Source: an uncultured Devosia sp. (lineage in GTDB: Bacteria > Pseudomonadota > Alphaproteobacteria > Rhizobiales > Devosiaceae). From it: a stretch of 11,270 bases of DNA. The translations under genes were made by a program, and so were the position numbers. Shown here piece by piece: positions 6,745 to 11,270 of this stretch (position 1 is the first letter of the stretch; every line of letters begins with the position of its first letter). Location of the stretch: the NCBI GenBank assembly GCA_913775215.1, contig CAJYKO010000128.1, forward strand, positions 1 through 11,270, given 5' to 3'. Below the pieces are notes generated by a model. The model did not search any database and was not told the origin of the DNA. It saw only the letters and a list, made by a program, of their open reading frames with translations.

Positions 6745-6809
6745 TGTCACCCTGGCCAAGGCCGAACCGACCCGGTCAGCGACGGTCTCCGGCCTTTGCC
6801 GGGGTGACA
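6745..6809. repeat. REP-like extragenic palindrome with 20-nt imperfect arms
   Basis: The left arm (6745-6764) starts TGTCACCC and ends AAGGCCG; the right arm (6790-6809) starts CGGCCTTTGCC and ends GGGGTGACA. They pair at 18 of 20 positions, plus one G-U. Repeats with a CCGG-CCTTTGCC-GGGGTGAC core are common between genes in alphaproteobacteria, so further copies in the genome are expected. It lies 59 nt before gguA. Confidence 0.6.
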
Positions 6810-6868
6810 ATCAAGGGTGCGAGCGCGGCCTGACCCGCTGGTACGCCTAGTCAAGAACAGGGCCCTTT

Positions 6869-8401
6869 ATGACCAACACCATTCTTGAGATGCGCAGCAT
6901 CACCAAGACCTTTCCCGGCGTTAAGGCGCTGTCGGACGTCAATCTCGACGTTCGGGAAGGCGAAATCCACGCCATCTGCGGCGAGAACGGGGCCGGTAAA
7001 TCGACCCTGATGAAGGTGCTGAGCGGGGTTTATCCGCATGGGACCTATGAAGGACAGATTTTCTACAAGGGTGAGGAACAGCAGTTCCGCTCCATTCGTG
7101 ACAGCGAGCACAAGGGCATCGTCATCATCCACCAGGAGCTGGCGCTGGTGCCGCTGCTCTCGATCGCCGAGAACATCTTTCTCGGTAACGAGCAGGCGAA
7201 AAATGGCGTGATCGACTGGGACGAGACCCGGGACGGGGCGCGCAAGCTCCTTTCCATGGTCGGTCTCTCGGAAGACCCCGATACGCTCGTGACCAATATC
7301 GGCGTCGGCAAGCAGCAGCTGGTCGAAATCGCCAAGGCGCTGTCTAAGCAGGTGCAGCTTCTCATCCTTGACGAGCCGACAGCCTCTCTGTCGGAAAAGG
7401 ACAGCCAGGCGCTGCTCGACCTCTTGATGGAATTCCGCAAGCAGGGGATCACCTCGATCATCATCAGCCACAAGCTGAACGAGATCTCGCGCATTGCCGA
7501 CCGCGTCACCGTTATCCGCGACGGCCGCACCATTGAGACGATGGAAAACGAAGAGATCACCGAAGACCGCATCATCACCTCGATGGTGGGCCGCTCGCTC
7601 GACGATCGCTACCCGAACCGCGAGCCCAAGATCGGCGAGACGATCCTCGAGGTTAAGAACTGGTCGGTCTATCACCCCCAGCACCGCGACCGTCAGGTTA
7701 TCAAGAATGTCGACATCACCCTGCGCAAGGGTGAAGTCGTCGGCATTGCCGGGCTAATGGGCTCGGGCCGCACTGAATTCGCGATGAGCCTTTTCGGCAA
7801 ATCCTGGGGCCAGAAGATCACCGGCGAAGTCTTCATGCATGGCCAGAAGATCGATACCGGCACGGTGGGGCGCGCGATCCGCAACGGCATTGCCTATGCC
7901 ACTGAAGACCGCAAGACCTTCGGGCTCAACCTCATCGATCACATCAAGAACAACACGACCATCGCCAACCTGCCAGGTGTGTCGCGCTGGGGCGTGATCG
8001 ATGACCTCGCCGAGCTCGATGTGGCCAACGACTACCGCAAGAAGACCAATATCCGCTCTTCGAGCGTCTACCAGGCCGTTGGCAATCTTTCGGGCGGCAA
8101 CCAGCAGAAGGTCGTGCTTTCGAAGTGGCTCTATGCCAATCCGGATGTGCTGATCCTCGACGAGCCAACGCGCGGCATCGACGTTGGCGCCAAATATGAA
8201 ATCTACACCATCATCAATCAGCTGGCCGCGCAGGGCAAAGCCATCCTGGTGATCTCTTCGGAAATGCCGGAACTGCTCGGCATCACCGACCGACTTTACG
8301 TAATGAACGAAGGCCGCATCGTTGGCGAAATGCCGACCAGCGAAGCGAGCCAGGAAAAGATCATGCGCTCCATCGTGCGCGCTGAAGGAAAAGCATCATG
8401 A
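6869..8401 (+). CDS. gguA: GguA-type sugar ABC transporter ATP-binding protein (two nucleotide-binding domains)
   Basis: This 510-residue cytoplasmic ATPase powers sugar import with GguB and ChvE. Domain 1 has Walker A GENGAGKS (38-45), Q-loop IIHQE, signature IGVGKQQLVEIAKAL (144-158) and Walker B LLILDEPTASL (164-174). Domain 2 has GLMGSGRT (295-302) where a Walker A would be, signature LSGGNQQ (407-413), and Walker B VLILDEP (427-433) followed by TRGIDVG. The Lys-to-Arg change in the second Walker A is normal for this CUT2 (RbsA/XylG/MglA-like) class, where the second site is degenerate. Length is typical (about 500-512). The start ATG at 6869 has only a modest GGG-rich site upstream, consistent with lower translation than chvE. 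The last codons overlap the gguB start (ATGA at 8398-8401), so translation is coupled. Confidence 0.95.
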   Translation: MTNTILEMRSITKTFPGVKALSDVNLDVREGEIHAICGENGAGKSTLMKVLSGVYPHGTYEGQIFYKGEEQQFRSIRDSEHKGIVIIHQELALVPLLSIAENIFLGNEQAKNGVIDWDETRDGARKLLSMVGLSEDPDTLVTNIGVGKQQLVEIAKALSKQVQLLILDEPTASLSEKDSQALLDLLMEFRKQGITSIIISHKLNEISRIADRVTVIRDGRTIETMENEEITEDRIITSMVGRSLDDRYPNREPKIGETILEVKNWSVYHPQHRDRQVIKNVDITLRKGEVVGIAGLMGSGRTEFAMSLFGKSWGQKITGEVFMHGQKIDTGTVGRAIRNGIAYATEDRKTFGLNLIDHIKNNTTIANLPGVSRWGVIDDLAELDVANDYRKKTNIRSSSVYQAVGNLSGGNQQKVVLSKWLYANPDVLILDEPTRGIDVGAKYEIYTIINQLAAQGKAILVISSEMPELLGITDRLYVMNEGRIVGEMPTSEASQEKIMRSIVRAEGKAS

Positions 8402-9675
8402 CCGTTCAAACTGCACCGACCGGCACTCCGGCCGATCAGACCAAATCCCAGGAGCTGAGCTTCTTCGGGGCCGTTCGCGCCAATATGCGCGACTATGGCC
8501 TCTTGCTGGCGCTCATCCTCATCATGGTGTTCTTCCAGTATTTCACCGCTGGCGTGCTCTTCAAGCCGGTGAACCTGACCAATATCATCCTGCAAAACAG
8601 CTACATCATCGTGATGGCGCTCGGCATGCTGCTCGTCATCGTTGCTGGCCACATCGACCTTTCGGTCGGCTCGGTTTCAGGCTTTGTCGGCGCTCTCGCG
8701 GCCATGCTCATGGTCGGCTGGCGCTTCCCACCGGAACTGGCGTTTCTGGCCAATCCGATCGTGGCGGGCATCATCTGTCTCATCGTCGGCGCGGCGATCG
8801 GGGCGGCGCAGGGCTATCTCATCGCCTATCACAAGATCCCCAGCTTCATCGTGACGCTGGCCGGCATGCTCATCTTCAAGGGCCTTTCGCTTGCGATCCT
8901 CGCCGGCAAGTCGGTTGGTCCGTTCCCGACTGAATTCCAGCTGCTTTCGGCTGGCTTCATCCCCGACGTGATCGGGCCAACGACGCTGGTTGCCGCCAGC
9001 GAAGGCGTGCAGCCGCTGGTTCTGCATACGACGACGATGGTGATCGCTATCGTGGCCGTGGTCGCGACCGTGTTCTTCGCCATCCGGACGCGTGCCCGCC
9101 GCAAGGCTCGTGGCTATGATGTCGAGCCGTTCAGCCTCTTTGTCGTCAAGAACGTCGTCATCGCGGCGCTGGTCTTGTTCTTCGCCTATATGCTGGCATC
9201 CTATCGCGGCCTGCCGAACGTGCTCGTCGTCATGGGTATCCTGATTGCGTTCTTCGTGTTCCTCACCAAGCGCATGACCTTTGGCCGCCGCATTTATGCT
9301 CTGGGTGGTAACCTCAAGGCCGCCGCGCTTTCGGGCATCAAGACCGAACGCACAACCTTCTACATCTTTGCCATCATGGGTGCGCTTGCCGCTCTCGCCG
9401 GCATGATCTACGCGGCTCGCCTCAATTCGGCGACGCCCAAGGCCGGACAGGGTCTCGAGCTCGACGTGATCGCGGCCGTGTTCATCGGCGGTGCTTCGGC
9501 TCTTGGCGGTGTCGGTGCCGTGGCCGGCGCGGTCATCGGTGCGTTCATCATGGGTGTGATGAACAACGGCATGTCGATCATGGGCGTCAACATCGATTGG
9601 CAGCAGATGATCAAGGGCGTCGTGCTGCTCGCAGCCGTGTTCTTCGACCTCTACAACAAGAACCGCTCAGCCTGA
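8398..9675 (+). CDS. gguB: GguB-type sugar ABC transporter permease
   Basis: This 425-residue inner-membrane permease of the BPD_transp_2 (CUT2) class forms the sugar channel. A polar cytoplasmic tail (1-30) is followed by about ten hydrophobic segments, starting with YGLLLALILIMVFFQYF. Class motifs are NIILQNSYIIVMALGMLLVI, AGHIDLSVGSVSGFVGA, HKIPSFIVTLAGMLIFKGL and, near the end, GLELDVIAAVFIGGASALGG and IKGVVLLAAVFFDLYNK. A basic cytoplasmic loop RTRARRKARG lies near residues 230-240, in the middle insertion that makes GguB/XylH-type permeases longer than RbsC. It starts inside gguA (4-nt overlap) and is the last gene of the operon. No gguC-like gene follows, unlike the Agrobacterium cluster. 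Confidence 0.95.
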   Translation: MTVQTAPTGTPADQTKSQELSFFGAVRANMRDYGLLLALILIMVFFQYFTAGVLFKPVNLTNIILQNSYIIVMALGMLLVIVAGHIDLSVGSVSGFVGALAAMLMVGWRFPPELAFLANPIVAGIICLIVGAAIGAAQGYLIAYHKIPSFIVTLAGMLIFKGLSLAILAGKSVGPFPTEFQLLSAGFIPDVIGPTTLVAASEGVQPLVLHTTTMVIAIVAVVATVFFAIRTRARRKARGYDVEPFSLFVVKNVVIAALVLFFAYMLASYRGLPNVLVVMGILIAFFVFLTKRMTFGRRIYALGGNLKAAALSGIKTERTTFYIFAIMGALAALAGMIYAARLNSATPKAGQGLELDVIAAVFIGGASALGGVGAVAGAVIGAFIMGVMNNGMSIMGVNIDWQQMIKGVVLLAAVFFDLYNKNRSA

Positions 9676-9696
9676 GTTCTCGGGCATTGAAGTTTG

Positions 9697-9728
9697 GGGC
9701 CGCCGGAGACATCCGGCGGCCCTTTTTT
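9697..9728 (+). terminator. strong rho-independent terminator of the chvE-gguA-gguB operon
   Basis: A perfect 10-bp stem GGGCCGCCGG/CCGGCGGCCC (9697-9706, 9713-9722) with a 6-nt loop is followed by six T (9723-9728). It lies 21 nt after the gguB stop and just before the convergent RidA-family gene ends at 9733, so it insulates the two transcripts. Confidence 0.92.
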
Positions 9729-9732
9729 GTTT

Positions 9733-10131
9733 TCAGGCTGATTCAGGAAGGCGGGCGATCACTTTGATTTCAAAATCAAAACCAGCGAGCCAATTGACGC
9801 CGACAGCGGTCCAATTGGGATAGGGCTTAGTATTAAAGTGGCGGGCTTTTACGGCCATCACCGTCTCGAACTGACTTTTGGGATCGGTGTGGAATGTGGT
9901 GACGTCGACAATGTCATCAAGCGTTGCGCCAGCAGCGGCGAGGACAGATTTGAGGTTTTGGAAGGCGCGCTCGACCTGATCGGCAAAGTCCGGTTCGGCA
10001 GTGCCATCGGGACGGGTGCCGACCTGACCGGAGACGAAGAGCAGATCGCCAGAGCGGATGGCGGCCGAATAACCATGGGCTTCATAGAGGGCGTGGCGTT
10101 CGGCGGGGAAGACGGGGTCGCGGGTGGCCAT
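9733..10131 (-). CDS. RidA/YjgF-family protein, lacking the deaminase arginine
   Basis: This is a 132-residue cytoplasmic protein of the RidA (YjgF/YER057c/UK114) family, whose members form trimers. Family motifs are SGDLLFVSGQVGTRPDG (27-43), DQVERAFQNLKSVLAAAGATLDDIVDVTTF (51-80) and FEIKVIARLP near the end. Canonical RidA uses an Arg (Arg105 in E. coli) in RSCVEVARLP to hydrolyse 2-aminoacrylate; here the aligned residue is Asn106 in NWTAVGVNWL, so it is probably one of the non-canonical Rid groups with another function. An upstream TTG (10143) is in frame, but the ATG at 10131 has GGAG 6 nt before it and is preferred. It is divergent from the TetR-type gene, with three repeated operator-like sites between them, and is likely the regulator's target. 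Confidence 0.9.
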   Translation of the reverse strand: MATRDPVFPAERHALYEAHGYSAAIRSGDLLFVSGQVGTRPDGTAEPDFADQVERAFQNLKSVLAAAGATLDDIVDVTTFHTDPKSQFETVMAVKARHFNTKPYPNWTAVGVNWLAGFDFEIKVIARLPESA

Positions 10132-10187
10132 GAAGGGCTCCAATCACTGGTTTGGGTGCGGGCTTTCAGCAGCACGCAGGATTTGAT

Positions 10188-10200
10188 ATACGAGGCGTAT
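10188..10200. promoter_or_regulatory. operator-like palindrome, copy 1 (ATACGAGGCGTAT)
   Basis: Arms ATACG/CGTAT are perfect around 3 bp. This is the copy nearest the RidA-family gene, 57 bp upstream of its ATG. It is followed by GT, as in the other two copies. It is the likely binding site of the divergently encoded TetR-type regulator. Confidence 0.6.
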
Positions 10201-10208
10201 GTAACGAA

Positions 10209-10221
10209 GTACGAACCGTAT
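10209..10221. promoter_or_regulatory. operator-like palindrome, copy 2 (GTACGAACCGTAT)
   Basis: This is the weakest copy: the core TACG/CGTA arms are intact, but the outermost left base is G instead of A. Its centre is 21 bp from that of copy 1, two helical turns. The right half CGTATGT is identical to the other copies. Confidence 0.55.
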
Positions 10222-10232
10222 GTCAAATTCAG

Positions 10233-10245
10233 ATACGGTCCGTAT
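10233..10245. promoter_or_regulatory. operator-like palindrome, copy 3 (ATACGGTCCGTAT)
   Basis: This is the best copy, with perfect 6-bp arms ATACGG/CCGTAT around one base. It ends 19 bp before the ATG of the TetR-type gene at 10265, so a bound repressor would block that gene. Its centre is 24 bp from that of copy 2. Confidence 0.65.
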
Positions 10246-10264
10246 GTGAATGAGGTGCATGGCC

Positions 10265-10894
10265 ATGGCTAACAAGCGCATTGCGATGATGGAGGAAAAC
10301 CGCGCCAAGCTGATCTCAGCGGGGCGGGCGGCTTTTGCCGAGCACGGTTATGCCGGGGCATCGATGGACGACTTGACGGCGGCGGCGGGGCTGACACGTG
10401 GGGCGCTCTACCATAATTTTGGGGACAAGAAGGGTCTGTTCGCCGCAGTGGTCGAGGAGATCGACGGCGCCATGGCTGCAAAGGCGCAGGCAATCGGGGC
10501 GAAGAAGGACGATCCCTGGGAGGGGCTGTTGGCGGAAGGCGCGGCCTATATCGAAATGGCGCTCGATGCGGAAGTGCAGAGGATCGTTTTGCTCGATGGT
10601 CCTTCAGTGCTGGGAGACCCGTCGCAATGGCCAAGCCAGAATGCGTGTCTGCAGGCAACGCGGGCTACACTCGAGCGACTGATGGCTGAGGGGCGGGTGA
10701 AGCCGGTGGACGTCGAGGCGGCGGCGCGGCTGATCAATGGGGCGGCGCTGAACGCGGCGCTTTGGGTGGCGGCGAGCGCAGACCCGGGGACGACGCTGCC
10801 GCGGGCGATCGGGGCGTTCAATGCGTTGGCGTCTGGACTGCTCAAGAGGTCGAATCGAAGCGGCGAAATTGTGGAAACGGCGCTGGTTCCTTGA
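10265..10894 (+). CDS. TetR/AcrR-family transcriptional regulator
   Basis: This is a 209-residue dimeric DNA-binding repressor. The N-terminal TetR helix-turn-helix spans about residues 10-60: LISAGRAAFAEHGYAGASMD, then DLTAAAGLTRGALYHNFGDK and KGLFAAVV, a close match to the family signature. The C-terminal ligand domain (about 75-200) is variable and does not reveal the inducer. Three ATGs are in frame (10250, 10259, 10265); GAGG at 10252-10255 is 9 nt before the third, which is chosen and gives the usual short N-terminal arm. It is divergent from the RidA-family gene, with three palindromic sites between them, so self-control plus control of that neighbour is the likely arrangement. The weak hairpin AAGC/GCTT with ATTTT just after the stop (about 10899-10920) may end the transcript. 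Confidence 0.92.
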   Translation: MANKRIAMMEENRAKLISAGRAAFAEHGYAGASMDDLTAAAGLTRGALYHNFGDKKGLFAAVVEEIDGAMAAKAQAIGAKKDDPWEGLLAEGAAYIEMALDAEVQRIVLLDGPSVLGDPSQWPSQNACLQATRATLERLMAEGRVKPVDVEAAARLINGAALNAALWVAASADPGTTLPRAIGAFNALASGLLKRSNRSGEIVETALVP

Positions 10895-10943
10895 TCAGAA
10901 AGCAGCGACGCTTCGATTTTAGTTCGCAGAAGCTACGGGACAA

Positions 10944-11270
10944 TTAGCCGGCGTAGGTGACGGCGATGTCAAAGACCCAGGTTATGCCGAAGCGGTCGGT
11001 AAGCATGCCATAGAGCGGGCTCCAGCCGGAGGGGGCAAGCGGCTGGATGATTGTCGCGTCTTCCGAGAGCGCCTGCCAATAGCGCGTGATCTCTTCGCTG
11101 TCCGTGCCGCGGATTGACACGAAGACGGGCGTGATTCCGGGCTCGAAGGGGCGCGAGGCGGGCACGTCGAAGGCCATGATGCGAAAGCCTTCTGCGCTTT
11201 CGACCTGGCCATAGGCGACAAGGTCGGCCTCCTCGGAGGGGAAGGAGGGATAGGCCTGGCTGTGCGTCGC
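10944..11270 (-). CDS. PhnB-like VOC-superfamily protein (partial, N-terminus off the right edge)
   Basis: An open minus-strand frame covers the C-terminal 108 residues and continues past position 11270. The pattern matches PhnB-like proteins of the glyoxalase/VOC fold: VAYGQVESAEGFRIMAFDVP, then a strand of the form GITPVFVSIRG, EEITRYWQALSEDATIIQPL, and the typical ending SPLYGMLTDRFGITWVFDI. Such proteins are often annotated as 3-demethylubiquinone-9 3-methyltransferase-like, a misleading name; no enzymatic role can be read here. It is convergent with the TetR-type gene across a 49-bp gap. The start and any operon partners lie outside the window. Confidence 0.85.
   Translation of the reverse strand, partial: ATHSQAYPSFPSEEADLVAYGQVESAEGFRIMAFDVPASRPFEPGITPVFVSIRGTDSEEITRYWQALSEDATIIQPLAPSGWSPLYGMLTDRFGITWVFDIAVTYAG

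Noticed and set aside
6561..6833. Plus-strand open frame spanning the chvE 3' end and the following gap
   Set aside because: It runs through chvE out of frame and then through the hairpin and extragenic palindromes; its composition is proline/arginine-rich with no good start.
6851..7684. Minus-strand open frame of 277 codons opposite gguA
   Set aside because: It is a mirror of the gguA coding frame. The gguA motifs (both Walker boxes and signatures) are complete on the plus strand.
10895..10943. Small hairpin AAGC/GCTT with ATTTT after the TetR-type gene as a terminator
   Set aside because: The stem is only about 4 bp, too weak to list as a feature on its own; it is mentioned in the gene entry.

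Overview
The window looks like a chromosomal segment of an alphaproteobacterium of the order Hyphomicrobiales (Rhizobiales), possibly Devosia-like. The basis is high GC, a ChvE-GguA-GguB sugar transporter of the Agrobacterium type, alphaproteobacterial-style extragenic palindromes, and a divergent FadR-type regulator. The genus is inference. I see no tRNA, rRNA, CRISPR array, insertion sequence or phage gene.

Left part (1-1800). A minus-strand gene runs off the left edge. It encodes an N-terminal GNAT acetyltransferase joined to a peptidase-C39-like domain that appears to have lost its catalytic Cys and His. A possible 50-residue membrane protein lies just upstream of it on the same strand. 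Divergent from these is a small P-loop kinase of the FlaR/adenylate-kinase-like family, read from a TTG start and closed by a hairpin terminator.

Middle (1835-5557). Two minus-strand genes follow: a large membrane chemoreceptor ending in a CheR/CheB docking pentapeptide (DWSEF), and a FadR-subfamily GntR regulator with its metal-binding FCD residues. A perfect 15-bp palindrome sits just upstream of the regulator's ribosome binding site. The 448-bp gap before chvE holds a second inverted repeat (CTGTAT-N7-ATACAG) and a GC-rich, hairpin-rich leader. Inside the leader is a five-codon reading frame (MQFRS) with a perfect AGGAGG site.

Core operon (5558-9728). chvE (periplasmic sugar-binding protein), gguA (double ATPase) and gguB (permease) form one sugar ABC importer of the CUT2 class. 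A GNRA-capped hairpin and two extragenic inverted repeats separate chvE from gguA, probably allowing more binding protein than transporter. gguA and gguB overlap by ATGA. A strong intrinsic terminator ends the operon. No gguC follows. The chemoreceptor and FadR-type regulator beside it suggest a sugar sensing/uptake locus, since ChvE proteins are known to work in both transport and chemotaxis.

Right part (9733-11270). A RidA/YjgF-family protein lacking the deaminase arginine is divergent from a TetR-type regulator. Between them lie three copies of a 13-bp operator-like palindrome (consensus ATACGnnCCGTAT). A partial PhnB-like VOC-family protein runs off the right edge.
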